From assembly GCA_021324175.1 (NCBI GenBank), contig JAJPJP010000422.1, forward strand, positions 20,797 through 84,796: a DNA stretch of 64,000 nt. Direction: 5' to 3'. Below, piece by piece: positions 51,475 to 61,683 of the stretch. Made by a program: the position numbers and the translations under genes. This DNA is from Chitinophagia bacterium. Lineage in GTDB: Bacteria > Bacteroidota > Bacteroidia > Chitinophagales > Chitinophagaceae. The first letter of the stretch is position 1, and every line of letters begins with the position of its first letter. Under the pieces are notes generated by a model. The model was not told the DNA's origin. It ran no database searches and worked only from the letters and a program-made list of their open reading frames with translations.

Positions 51475-51484
51475 ATTTTATTTT

Positions 51485-51958
51485 ATGCACTGGAGAAAGT
51501 TTAACGGAGATCCGATTGAATTACCGATTACCGACGCAGTTGAAAATGCGATACGCCGTGAAACCGAGAAAGGCCACCACCTCAAAGTTTGTATTGGAAC
51601 CGACTCGCAGGTTAAAGGCACTGAGACGGAATTTGCCACCGTAATCGTTTTTCTTCGAGAAGGCCATGGCGGATTCATGTTCATCCACAACGAAAAAACG
51701 AAGCAACAATTCAGTATCAAGGAACGCATGCTGGTGGAAGTTGCCAAATCCATTGAGATCGCCTATGAATTATGCGATTTGTTCAACAAGTATGACGTGG
51801 ACATGGAGGTACATGCAGACATCAACACAAATCCCCACTTTAAGAGTAACGACGCACTTAAAGAAGCCATGGGGTATATATTGGGAATGGGTTTCGCGTT
51901 TAAAGCAAAACCCGAGGCTTTTGCAAGCAGCAGCTGCGCAAATAAAGTCGTGAACTAA
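51485..51958 (+). CDS. YkuK-like ribonuclease H-like protein (DUF458)
   Basis: MHWRKFNGDPIELPITDAVENAI...VCIGTDSQVKG; start trimmed to 51485. Confidence 0.8.
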   Translation: MHWRKFNGDPIELPITDAVENAIRRETEKGHHLKVCIGTDSQVKGTETEFATVIVFLREGHGGFMFIHNEKTKQQFSIKERMLVEVAKSIEIAYELCDLFNKYDVDMEVHADINTNPHFKSNDALKEAMGYILGMGFAFKAKPEAFASSSCANKVVN

Positions 51959-51962
51959 GTAT

Positions 51963-52589
51963 TCAATCCTTCGGATGCATCTCCTTCAGTTCAATGAAGT
52001 CATTATTGAGCCTTTCTATCAGCCCAAGAATTTCGCCTTTCCCCAGTTTTGTTGTTGTACTTGTCACAAAATGATCGGGCAATGGTTCCCAGGTTTTGCC
52101 TAGCTTATCCAGAAGGGCGCTGATATTGGCATGTAAAACCTTCCGGCTGACCTTATCGGCTTTCGTAAAAACCAAACTAAAGGGAATCCGCCATTTACCA
52201 AGCGAATCGATAAAATTTAGATCAAGTTGCTGCGGCACGTGACGACCGTCGATTATTAAAAACAGGTTAACCAGGTTTTGGCGTTTTCTGAGATAATCTT
52301 CGATCATCCTTTCCCACTGCTTCCGTTGCGATTGCGAAACTTTGGCGAATCCGTAACCGGGGAGGTCAACGATATAGAATTTATCGTTCACAAGAAAATG
52401 GTTGATCAACTGGGTTTTCCCTGGGGAAGCGGAAGTTTTGGCAAGAGAACTCTTATTACAGAGCATGTTGATCAGGGACGATTTCCCCACATTGCTACGA
52501 CCCACAAAAGCATACTCGGGTTTATCCGGCTTTGGACATTTGTCCTGGCTTGGACTGCTAATGAGATATATCGAAGACGTGATATTCAT
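51963..52589 (-). CDS. engB: Ribosome biogenesis GTP-binding protein YihA/YsxC
   Basis: EYAFVGRSNVGKSSLINML, DLPGYGFAKV, FTKADK. Confidence 0.94.
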   Translation of the reverse strand: MNITSSIYLISSPSQDKCPKPDKPEYAFVGRSNVGKSSLINMLCNKSSLAKTSASPGKTQLINHFLVNDKFYIVDLPGYGFAKVSQSQRKQWERMIEDYLRKRQNLVNLFLIIDGRHVPQQLDLNFIDSLGKWRIPFSLVFTKADKVSRKVLHANISALLDKLGKTWEPLPDHFVTSTTTKLGKGEILGLIERLNNDFIELKEMHPKD

Positions 52590-52694
52590 GTAATGCCTGC
52601 AAGATAACGACTGCTGTTGTCTTTGGATCAGAACAAAGTCCCCGATGCTGGCGACCGCCGGAACTGACGCGAATCGTGCCTATCTTCGCAGGCG

Positions 52695-53438
52695 ATGGAA
52701 GAGTATAGGCACGATAAAGTAATCCCGTTCAAAAGTTCGACCAATTCAAAAAAGCAACAGGTTGCGGAAATGTTCGATAAGATCGCCTTTCGCTATGATT
52801 TTCTGAATCATTTGCTCAGTGCGGGGATTGACGTCTATTGGAGAAGAAAAGCCATCACGGAACTAGCCGCCGCCGGGCCGCGGAAAGTCCTTGATGTGGC
52901 CACAGGTACCGCCGATATGGCAGTAATGATGGCAAGATCCCTTAAACTGGAAAAAGTTATCGGTATAGATATCTCAGCCTCAATGCTTGAGATCGGCCGA
53001 ATTAAAATTGCAAAGCTGGGGTTAAATGACAAAATCGAGGTCCAAACCGGTGATTCCGAAGCAATAAACTTTGTTAATGACACGTTTGATGCGGTAACAG
53101 TAGCCTTTGGTGTACGCAATTTTGAGAACCTCGAAAAAGGACTTTCGGAAATGCGTCGAGTCCTAAAGCCGAAGGGCAAGCTTGTAGTACTCGAATTTTC
53201 AAGACCCAGCCATCCAATCCTCTGCAAACTGTATAATCTATATATGCGAACGGCAGCCCGGAGAGTTGGTAAATGGGTAGCGAAAAATTGTGAAGCCTAT
53301 GAATATTTGCACGAGTCAGTTAAAACTTTCCCTGAAGGAAACAATTTCGCGGACATCCTGCTAAAGACCGGATTTGTTAACGTTTACTTCAAAAAGCTCA
53401 GCTTAGGAATATGCACGATTTACTGCGGATCAAAGTGA
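52695..53438 (+). CDS. ubiE: Demethylmenaquinone/ubiquinone methyltransferase
   Basis: MFDKIAFRYDFLNHLLSAGIDVYWRRKAI, VLDVATGTADMAV, FGVRNFENLEKGLSEMRRVLKPKG. Confidence 0.94.
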   Translation: MEEYRHDKVIPFKSSTNSKKQQVAEMFDKIAFRYDFLNHLLSAGIDVYWRRKAITELAAAGPRKVLDVATGTADMAVMMARSLKLEKVIGIDISASMLEIGRIKIAKLGLNDKIEVQTGDSEAINFVNDTFDAVTVAFGVRNFENLEKGLSEMRRVLKPKGKLVVLEFSRPSHPILCKLYNLYMRTAARRVGKWVAKNCEAYEYLHESVKTFPEGNNFADILLKTGFVNVYFKKLSLGICTIYCGSK

Positions 53439-53440
53439 GG

Positions 53441-54157
53441 ATGCTGCTTCGTTTTTGTATTTTTTCCATTATTCTTCTTATTACTCAAAAGTCCGGCGCT
53501 CAATTTCTTCGTGACGGCTTTAATCAACCCGATCATGACAGCAAATTCTATCATATCGGGATTTCTCTTGATTACAACAACTCCCATTTCCAAGTCAGTG
53601 CACACCCGTCTTTTCTGCAAAGCGACAGCGTGATGTATGTTAATCCGAAAAATACGGGCGGATTTGGACTGGCGGGTATTCATACCCTGCATTTTTCGCC
53701 ACATTGGGAAGCGAGAATTGTCTTTCCGCAGTTGATGTTTGCCTATAAGCAGTTGGAATATAGCATTACCTACCCGCAAAGTGGTGAGAAGCCCATCGCG
53801 ACAAAGGAAGTTGAATCCATTTTGCTTGGTTTTCCCGTCGAAGTCAAATTTTTATCTGACAGAATTGGCAATTTTAGGATTTACATGCTCGGGGGCCTGA
53901 ATTATCAATACGACCTTGCGTCGAATGCCACGTCCCGCAAAGCACAGGATCTTGTGAAGCTAAAGCCCTATGATTTCAGCATCGAGGCAGGCGTTGGCTG
54001 TCAAATATTTTTTCCCTTTGTCATCGTGTCGCCTGAACTAAAGATCAGCGACGGACTCATCAACGTGCACAGTCGCGACCCAAACCTTATTTATTCGAGC
54101 GTTATCGACAAGCTCAATTCCCGCATGGTTGTTTTCTCTCTTATTCTGGAAGGTTAA
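53441..54157 (+). CDS. PorT-like outer-membrane beta-barrel protein (T9SS-associated family)
   Basis: Signal peptide, beta-barrel pattern, location directly after ubiE as in other Bacteroidota. Confidence 0.75.
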   Translation: MLLRFCIFSIILLITQKSGAQFLRDGFNQPDHDSKFYHIGISLDYNNSHFQVSAHPSFLQSDSVMYVNPKNTGGFGLAGIHTLHFSPHWEARIVFPQLMFAYKQLEYSITYPQSGEKPIATKEVESILLGFPVEVKFLSDRIGNFRIYMLGGLNYQYDLASNATSRKAQDLVKLKPYDFSIEAGVGCQIFFPFVIVSPELKISDGLINVHSRDPNLIYSSVIDKLNSRMVVFSLILEG

Positions 54158-54186
54158 TTCGCGAATCGGGATTTTCGTTCAAAGCC

Positions 54187-55902
54187 TCAATAATCATACT
54201 GTCTCCTAAACGCATTCAACCTGATTCCGACCGTGAAAATCGTAGAATTCGATGCTGAAATCCCCGCGGCTACAGGATCGGCAACCGAGAAATTCCTCAC
54301 GGTGACAGATGCGTCAAGAAACAGGTTTTCTCTCAACTCGTAGGAAGCCAAAAGCGAAGTGTTGAAACAGCTCGACTGCACTCCTGAAGCAATTTTGAAC
54401 CCGTAATCCCTCGGGCGCGTATCATAGTTCTCCAGGACATTGCTGCCAAAGTTCACACCGGCAGAATCAAGGCCCTGCCGATAATAAATCATCTTGCCTT
54501 CAAAGCTCAGCTTCGTCGACGGCCGGTACCTGGCAATCGTGATAAATTCAAGAAAATTCGCTCCGAGTGGATGAGCCAGTGGCTGATTATAGTTAGAAAA
54601 GTTGGAAACACTGTCGTTGTGCTGGTAGGTATAGGGTCGCACCACGTTCGTTTCCAACTGCAGATCAAAATTTTTTAGGTCAAAGGCGTTAATATATTTT
54701 ACTCCAAGTTGGAAGCCCTGCTTGTTGGCCCAATAGCCCCTGGAATAGTGTATGATCTGGTCCAAAATAAATTCATTGATCAATAATTGCCCGTAAAATT
54801 GGGTGGTATGTCCAACGTTAGCCTTGAAATCGAGGCCCGCAGTCGTCTTATCGGGGCTGCCTGCCTGCTGCTGTGCCGAGACCAGGAAAATCACGGGGTT
54901 CAAATAGGAAAAATCAAAATAGTCAGGCCGGCTGAATGTCACGTTCTCATATAGCCCAAGGTTCAGCCAGCTTGCAGCATTAAAACTGAGATGGTGTACC
55001 ACCGCGTATTTCCTCGGGTAGTAGTAGTCGCCCAACTGGTGCTGGCTGATCAGCTCCATAAAAATATTCTGGTAATCCAGTTTCCAGATTTTCGTCTCCA
55101 GTTTCAGGAACAGGTAGGGCGCCGCATAATCGCTAAGAAACAGGCTTCTGTATCCGTCACCGATAAAGTTCTTATCATATCCAAATTGAAAGTCAAAATA
55201 CTTCCACACCTTAAAAAATATGGAAGCCCGGTTCTCAAAATAATCGAAGGCAGTTTTCTTGAAAGCTTTGTAATACCCAAAACCAGGAACCGCTGGAAAT
55301 CCAGACTGGGTCACCCGCTGCTGAAAATAGGTGGGGCCTCTTTCCTGGTTGTCCGTCAGGTAGGCTGAAAAACCCACTTTGTCGGCAATCATTCCCCGAA
55401 GCGTTAGGCCCTTCGAATTGAGAAATACTCTTGCGCTGTTGCCGGTTTCTACCGATTGGGTTTGCTGAACAACCGGATCAATCACCAGGAAAAAATCCTT
55501 TTCGTTGACCTCATAAAAATTCGCCTTATGAATATAAAACGTGCTCCAAACATTATTAGCACTGAGGAAATTATTTTTGTTCCCATGATACCATTCAATA
55601 TTGTTCATGAGCAGCGACTGCAGGTCATATTGGTCAATTTTTGACAGCCGGTAGAAATAGTCATAAGGGTAATGATGATGAAGGGAATCCGAAAGATCGG
55701 CAATTTGCACAGCCAGCTGCCGGCTCATTGGCCTCACGGTAGTGACATTGAGATCCGGGTTGGTCTGAAGAAGAATTTCCATCCTGTCGAGGAAATGGTC
55801 GGATTTTGATTCCTGAGGCAAAAGAGTGGATTGTGAAAAACCACTGTAAGGGACTCCTAAAATTATCAAACCCCTTACAAGGGTTTTTATAAATTGCGTC
55901 AT
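54187..55902 (-). CDS. Predicted outer-membrane beta-barrel protein (possibly Wzi-like)
   Basis: Signal-like N-terminus, aromatic/alternating beta pattern, C-terminal strand ending RLNAFRRQYDY. Confidence 0.5.
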   Translation of the reverse strand: MTQFIKTLVRGLIILGVPYSGFSQSTLLPQESKSDHFLDRMEILLQTNPDLNVTTVRPMSRQLAVQIADLSDSLHHHYPYDYFYRLSKIDQYDLQSLLMNNIEWYHGNKNNFLSANNVWSTFYIHKANFYEVNEKDFFLVIDPVVQQTQSVETGNSARVFLNSKGLTLRGMIADKVGFSAYLTDNQERGPTYFQQRVTQSGFPAVPGFGYYKAFKKTAFDYFENRASIFFKVWKYFDFQFGYDKNFIGDGYRSLFLSDYAAPYLFLKLETKIWKLDYQNIFMELISQHQLGDYYYPRKYAVVHHLSFNAASWLNLGLYENVTFSRPDYFDFSYLNPVIFLVSAQQQAGSPDKTTAGLDFKANVGHTTQFYGQLLINEFILDQIIHYSRGYWANKQGFQLGVKYINAFDLKNFDLQLETNVVRPYTYQHNDSVSNFSNYNQPLAHPLGANFLEFITIARYRPSTKLSFEGKMIYYRQGLDSAGVNFGSNVLENYDTRPRDYGFKIASGVQSSCFNTSLLASYELRENLFLDASVTVRNFSVADPVAAGISASNSTIFTVGIRLNAFRRQYDY

Positions 55903-55929
55903 GTTGGCCAATAAGTTAAGGTTCAAGTT

Positions 55930-57270
55930 ATGCAAAATTACCTGATAAAAAACATTTCAATAGTCAATGAAGGAAGCATTAATGTCGGCGATGTTCTTAT
56001 TAAAAACAGCCGCATTGAAAAAGTATCCGCGAATATACAACCGACGAATCTTTTGGAGGAAATCAACGGCGAAGGAAAATTTTTATTGCCCGGTGCTATT
56101 GATGACCAGGTTCATTTCCGCGAGCCCGGACTTACACACAAAGCAACTATATATTCGGAATCAAAGGCGGCGGTTGCGGGTGGGGTGACTTCCTTCATGG
56201 AAATGCCAAATACCATTCCGCCGGCATTCACGCAGGAACTTCTCGAGGACAAATATGCTATTGCAGCTGCTACTTCCCTGGCCAATTACTCATTTTTCAT
56301 GGGTACTTCGAATACGAATACTGAGGAAGTCCTTAAAACGAATAACAAAAAGAAGGACGTATGCGGCATCAAGATCTTTATGGGCTCTTCCACGGGGAAC
56401 CTTCTGGTTGATAACTTTCTGACCCTTGACCGCCTGTTTCGCGATTGTGAATTGCTTATCGCCACCCACTGTGAAGAAGAGCGAAGGATTAAGTCGAACC
56501 TGGATCGCATCAAAAAGGAAAAAAGTGAGCTCACTGCTGCCGACCACCCTTTAATTCGTGATGATGAAGCCTGCTTTGAGTCATCACTCACGGCGGTTCA
56601 GTTCGCAAAAAGGTATAACTCCCGCTTACACATACTGCACATTTCAACGGAAAGGGAATTGCAACTCTTTTCCAACCTGATGCCCCTGAAGGACAAACGA
56701 ATTACTGCCGAAGCCTGCGTTCACCACTTGCATTTCACCAGCGATGATTATGGCCGCCTGGGTAACCTGATCAAGTGTAATCCGGCAATCAAATCTCCCG
56801 ATAATAAAGAGGCGCTATGGAATGCATTGACAAGCGATCGCCTGGACGTCATTGCTACCGATCATGCGCCGCACACCTGGGTCGAAAAGAATGAACCTTA
56901 CGAGAAAGCGCATGCGGGCTTGCCGCTGGTCCAACATTCCGTATTGTTGATGTTGCATTACGTAAAACAGGGTCGAATATCCTTACAGGATATGGTTCGA
57001 AAGATGAGTCATAACGTAGCCACTTGTTTCCAGATTGAGAATCGGGGCTTCATCAGGGAAGGGTATTTCGCCGATCTCGTCATCGCCGACCTTGATGATT
57101 CCACTACTGTCACGAAAAACAATATCCTTTATAAATGTGGCTGGAGCCCGCTGGAAGGGTTTACTTTCCCCGCTTCAATTACTCATACATTTGTGAACGG
57201 CCATCTTGCTTATGGAAAAAGACACTTTAATGAATCTCAGAAGGGAAGCCGGCTGCGCTTTGACCGATAA
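55930..57270 (+). CDS. pyrC: Dihydroorotase (class I)
   Basis: GAIDDQVHFREPGLTHKATI, HILHIST, IATDHAPHTWVEKN. Confidence 0.92.
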   Translation: MQNYLIKNISIVNEGSINVGDVLIKNSRIEKVSANIQPTNLLEEINGEGKFLLPGAIDDQVHFREPGLTHKATIYSESKAAVAGGVTSFMEMPNTIPPAFTQELLEDKYAIAAATSLANYSFFMGTSNTNTEEVLKTNNKKKDVCGIKIFMGSSTGNLLVDNFLTLDRLFRDCELLIATHCEEERRIKSNLDRIKKEKSELTAADHPLIRDDEACFESSLTAVQFAKRYNSRLHILHISTERELQLFSNLMPLKDKRITAEACVHHLHFTSDDYGRLGNLIKCNPAIKSPDNKEALWNALTSDRLDVIATDHAPHTWVEKNEPYEKAHAGLPLVQHSVLLMLHYVKQGRISLQDMVRKMSHNVATCFQIENRGFIREGYFADLVIADLDDSTTVTKNNILYKCGWSPLEGFTFPASITHTFVNGHLAYGKRHFNESQKGSRLRFDR

Positions 57271-57299
57271 AATTTCAAACCAATTGACTGCGCCCTTTC

Positions 57300-58616
57300 A
57301 TGGATATAGATAACACCACATATCACGATCTGTCGGTATTCAACCGGGATGATGAGTTTTCTTTATTTCATAAATTTGATTTCACAAATACCGTTGGAGG
57401 TCGGGATTGCCTTGCCCGCATGCTCTATGAGCCATTCAGCGATCTGAAAAAAATCCTGCAGACTCAGCAAATTATCTCCCTGATCATCACAAAGGTGGAA
57501 AAATGGCCGGCAACAATCACCAACGGCACCATTATGGTGATGCAGAAATTTTACGAGACACCAATTGACGATATCCCGGCCGGCCATGACGTTGTTAACG
57601 CTTTTCTTTACCGGGCGCTGCACAAATCCGATCACTCCCTGGTACGATATTCAATCACCCATTTTGCAGAGTTTATTCGCGGCATGACCGGGCTGATAGA
57701 AACATTTGACGCGGATGATGCACCTGACTTGCTGCGAAGCCTTTTGCAACGCGCGAGGAAGTTACTGGATAATGATGTGCTTCTGGACCTTGGCAAAATC
57801 GCCAAAGACCAAAAACTGTTACCGATTCAGGTGGTGACCTTTGGAAATTTTATACGCAACCGATTTAAGAGTGGCGCGACCGAGCTGATGGAAATATTCT
57901 CCAGGCTGGATGCATGGTATTCCATGGCGATGGCCACTAAAACCCTGGCGTTGGCAATACCTGTTCTCCACGAGAGCGACGAGCCGGGCATCGACGCCAA
58001 ATCGCTCTATCATATCCTCCTCCCCCAACCTGTTGCCTATGACGTAAGTCTTAATCCGAATAACAACTTCTTATTTCTTACGGGCGCGAATATGGCAGGC
58101 AAAAGTACCTTTATCAAGGCTGTCGGCGTCTCTGTCTACCTCGCGCATCTCGGCATGGGTGTGCCAGCCAAAGAAATGAGGCTTTCCCTTTTTGACGGAC
58201 TGCTAAGCAATATCAATATCGAAGACAATATCTCGAAAGGCGAGAGTTATTTCTTCAACGAGGTCCACCGCGTTAAAAATACCATCCTCAAAATAAACAA
58301 CCGCCGGAAGTGGCTAGTGCTGATTGATGAACTTTTCAAAGGCACCAATGTCGAAGACGCCATGAAGTGTTCGTCCGCAGTCATCAAAGGCCTGATTAAA
58401 ATCCGCAACTCCCTTTTTATTTTGTCTACGCATCTATATGAAATTGGCGAAGACCTCAAACAATATCCCAACATCAATTTTAAATACTTTGAAACGACCG
58501 TCAATGGGGAGCAATTGGAATTCAACTACCAGTTGAAAGACGGCATCAGCAATGACCGGCTGGGCTACCTCATTCTAAAAAGGGAAAAGGTTGTGGATTT
58601 ATTGGAGAAATTGTAA
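57300..58616 (+). CDS. MutS-related ATPase lacking the mismatch-recognition domain
   Basis: LFLTGANMAGKSTFIKAVG, SYFFNEVHRVKNTI, LIDELFKGTN, LSTHLYEIGE; only 438 aa. Confidence 0.88.
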   Translation: MDIDNTTYHDLSVFNRDDEFSLFHKFDFTNTVGGRDCLARMLYEPFSDLKKILQTQQIISLIITKVEKWPATITNGTIMVMQKFYETPIDDIPAGHDVVNAFLYRALHKSDHSLVRYSITHFAEFIRGMTGLIETFDADDAPDLLRSLLQRARKLLDNDVLLDLGKIAKDQKLLPIQVVTFGNFIRNRFKSGATELMEIFSRLDAWYSMAMATKTLALAIPVLHESDEPGIDAKSLYHILLPQPVAYDVSLNPNNNFLFLTGANMAGKSTFIKAVGVSVYLAHLGMGVPAKEMRLSLFDGLLSNINIEDNISKGESYFFNEVHRVKNTILKINNRRKWLVLIDELFKGTNVEDAMKCSSAVIKGLIKIRNSLFILSTHLYEIGEDLKQYPNINFKYFETTVNGEQLEFNYQLKDGISNDRLGYLILKREKVVDLLEKL

Positions 58617-58628
58617 TTTGTCGCTACA

Positions 58629-59837
58629 ATGCGCGACTTTCCACGAGTCCTACTATTGCTGTTTGGGTTTCTTCTGCTCTTCGCTGCTGAAATTCTTCGA
58701 GTTTATTTTATCATGCCCTTCCCGGGCAGCCAAAAAGCCAACACCATCCACCTTGCTTACTTCATCGACAGAAACATCGTTTGGATTCGCCTCGTTGCAG
58801 TACTGATGATTTTGTATCCATTGGCTTACATCCTGCGGCAAGGAAAAATCTGGAAAAAAGTATTGCTTACCATGGCAATCGTTGCCTACCTGCTCGTCGC
58901 TTACGCATTCAATTTTAAGTTCCTCGCTGATAAGATGTTTTATCAGCCTAAGAATAAATTGATGGTTTCCGTGATAGACAATCGGGTTGATACGAATTCG
59001 CTGGTGATTGCCACTGAATTGCAAGGGCAATCGAAAGCCTACCCAATAGAAATCATTGGCTATCATCACCAGGTTCAGGATACGATCGGCGGCGTCCCAG
59101 TACTGGTGACCTATTGCACCGTCTGCAGGACGGGCGCCATTTTCAATCCTTACGTTCATAACAAATACACGCATTTCCGTCTGGTCGGCATGGATCATTT
59201 CAATGCCATGTTCGAAGACGAGGAATCAAAGTCATGGTGGCGGCAGGTAAATGGCGAAGCGATAGCCGGACCATTGCGCGGGGAAAAGCTCCGGGAGTTT
59301 TCATCTTTCCAAATGCGCCTTGGGGCATGGATCCGCGAACATCCGAATACACTGATCCTCCAGCCTGATACCGTTTTTCAAAAGGATTACGATGACTTAA
59401 TCGGATATGACTCGGGCACGATAAAAGGCAGCCTCGAGAAGAGGGACAGCGGTTCATGGAACAATAAATCGTGGGTCGTGGGATTGGTCGAGCGACAGTC
59501 GGCAAAAGCCTATGATTGGAACGATCTGCAAAAACTTAAAGTCATTAATGATACCATGAACGGGGATCCGGTATTGCTGACCCTCGAGCCTGATTCAGAA
59601 ACCTTTCATGCCTTGGGTCGGCGAGTTAATGGTATGGTTTTATCTTTCACTATAAATGACAGTTCGAAACTCCTTTTTGATGATCAAACCCGCTCGACGT
59701 GGACGCTAACAGGTAATTGTGTAGCAGGTCGGTTAAAAAGTACAACGCTCCAGCCTGTACAATCCTATCAGCAATTCTGGCATTCCTGGAGGACGTTCCA
59801 TCCAAACACGACCGTCTTTAATACAGGCAAGCCTTAA
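58629..59837 (+). CDS. DUF3179-like membrane-anchored protein
   Basis: GGVPVLVTYCTVCRTGAIFNP, GMDHFNAMFEDEESKSWWRQVNGEAIAGPLRGEKL, N-terminal TMs. Confidence 0.85.
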   Translation: MRDFPRVLLLLFGFLLLFAAEILRVYFIMPFPGSQKANTIHLAYFIDRNIVWIRLVAVLMILYPLAYILRQGKIWKKVLLTMAIVAYLLVAYAFNFKFLADKMFYQPKNKLMVSVIDNRVDTNSLVIATELQGQSKAYPIEIIGYHHQVQDTIGGVPVLVTYCTVCRTGAIFNPYVHNKYTHFRLVGMDHFNAMFEDEESKSWWRQVNGEAIAGPLRGEKLREFSSFQMRLGAWIREHPNTLILQPDTVFQKDYDDLIGYDSGTIKGSLEKRDSGSWNNKSWVVGLVERQSAKAYDWNDLQKLKVINDTMNGDPVLLTLEPDSETFHALGRRVNGMVLSFTINDSSKLLFDDQTRSTWTLTGNCVAGRLKSTTLQPVQSYQQFWHSWRTFHPNTTVFNTGKP

Positions 59838-59885
59838 GATTCGAGGGAGACTTGCGCATTCAAGTTTGGCCGCAGCATCATAAAT

Positions 59886-61505
59886 TTGGACTCTATGAAG
59901 TGGAAAAGTCTCATTATCGCGCTTTTCATTTTACTTGGCGCACTGAGGGCTGCGTCCCAGGCAGGAGCCAGCTACAATTTCAGCATCCGTCATTATATAT
60001 TTAATGTGCACCTCTCCGATCTAACGAACATTATTGTCGGGAGAGCCACCATAACCGTTGAATTTTCCAGGCAATCCACTTCCATTTCATTTGACCTCAC
60101 TGGCGAAAAACACGACGGCAGGGGAATGTCTGTCGCGGGAGTTACCCGTAATGGCAGGAACGTAGGCTATTCCCATTTAAAAGACGTCGTTACCATCCAG
60201 CTTGAACCAGCCGCCGAAAAAGGTGAAGTATGCGATTTCGAGGTCGCTTATGCGGGCGAGCCGGATGATGGCCTGATCATTTCAGAAAACAAGTACCATC
60301 ACCGGACTTTTTTTGCGGACAATTGGCCGAACAGGGCCCACCATTGGATTCCTTGCGTAGATGATCCCTCCCTCAAAGCACCGGTTGATTTTTTTGTTTC
60401 TGCGCCGCGAAAATATGATGTCATTTCAAATGGGTTGCTGGAAGAGACGAGCCCCCTCGACACTGTTTATAAGATGTCGCACTGGAAGGAACTAATTCCA
60501 CTCCCGACCAAGGTGATGGTCATCGGCGTCGCTGAGTTCGCCATCAACCACGCGGGTGACGTCGGTTGCATTCCCGTGTCCAGTTGGGTCTTTCCCGAAA
60601 ACAAAATAGAAGGGTTCTATGATTATGGGCAGGCGCTCGAGATACTCCCTTACTTTATTGAAAAAATTGGAGCTTACCCGTATTTGAAACTAGCCAATGT
60701 TCAGTCAAAAACGATATTTGGCGGAATGGAAAACGCCGGAGCCATTTTCTACGGCGAAAACTCCATCACCGGTGCCAGAAAGACGGAAGGAGTGCTTGCC
60801 CACGAAATTGCGCATCAATGGTTTGGCGATTTTGCAACTGAAACTGCATTTAGTCATGTATGGTTGAGCGAAGGCTTCGCGACCTATATGGCCGATCTTT
60901 ATTTCGAGCATAAGTACGGAACGGATACGCTGGTAAAAATTCTAAAGCAACAAAGGAACGAGGTCATCAGTTTCGCCAAAAAAAGCTCCAGGCCCATCGT
61001 CGATTCGCTAACGGCCAATCTTATGGACCTCCTTAATCCGAACAGTTATCAAAAAGGCGCATGGGTTCTTCACATGCTCCGAAGAAAAATAGGCGACGCT
61101 CTTTTTTGGAAAAGCATCCGCGCTTATTCGGCGGCTTATGGCGGGAAAAACGCCAGTACGATCGATCTCGAACACGTCATCGAAACCGCCAGCCATAAAG
61201 ATCTCGGACGCTTTTTTCAGCAATGGCTTTTTGGATCCGGATACCCCAATCTCGCCATCGCCTGGAAATACAATACGAAAAAAAGAATTGCCACGGTGAA
61301 CATACGTCAGCTCCAGGATTCAGTTTTTGAATTTCCCCTTGAGCTCTCATTTCGCTCAGATGACAATAACCAGCTTCATTCAATCAATATCAGGGAGAGG
61401 ATTACGACATTTGATTTACCGGTCAAATTCTACCCCGGCGAACTTGTGCCTGACCCCTACACGAGCCTGCTATTTACCTACTCGATTGATCGAATAATGC
61501 GATAG
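59886..61505 (+). CDS. M1-family metallopeptidase
   Basis: GGMENAGAIFY, HEIAHQWFGD...LSEGFATY (HExxHx18E). Confidence 0.93.
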   Translation: MDSMKWKSLIIALFILLGALRAASQAGASYNFSIRHYIFNVHLSDLTNIIVGRATITVEFSRQSTSISFDLTGEKHDGRGMSVAGVTRNGRNVGYSHLKDVVTIQLEPAAEKGEVCDFEVAYAGEPDDGLIISENKYHHRTFFADNWPNRAHHWIPCVDDPSLKAPVDFFVSAPRKYDVISNGLLEETSPLDTVYKMSHWKELIPLPTKVMVIGVAEFAINHAGDVGCIPVSSWVFPENKIEGFYDYGQALEILPYFIEKIGAYPYLKLANVQSKTIFGGMENAGAIFYGENSITGARKTEGVLAHEIAHQWFGDFATETAFSHVWLSEGFATYMADLYFEHKYGTDTLVKILKQQRNEVISFAKKSSRPIVDSLTANLMDLLNPNSYQKGAWVLHMLRRKIGDALFWKSIRAYSAAYGGKNASTIDLEHVIETASHKDLGRFFQQWLFGSGYPNLAIAWKYNTKKRIATVNIRQLQDSVFEFPLELSFRSDDNNQLHSINIRERITTFDLPVKFYPGELVPDPYTSLLFTYSIDRIMR

Positions 61506-61683
61506 ATAAAAGGTTTTATGAAAAAATCGCCTTGAAATCATGCGTCATGGCTCACTCTTTCCAAAAAAAATACGCTTAACATCCGGAATTACCACAATAA
61601 CCTTATATTTATTTGTGGTAAGGCTGTCCGGATACAGTCGCAAATACATAAGAAAGCGCTACCACACTGAAAAATATACATTT

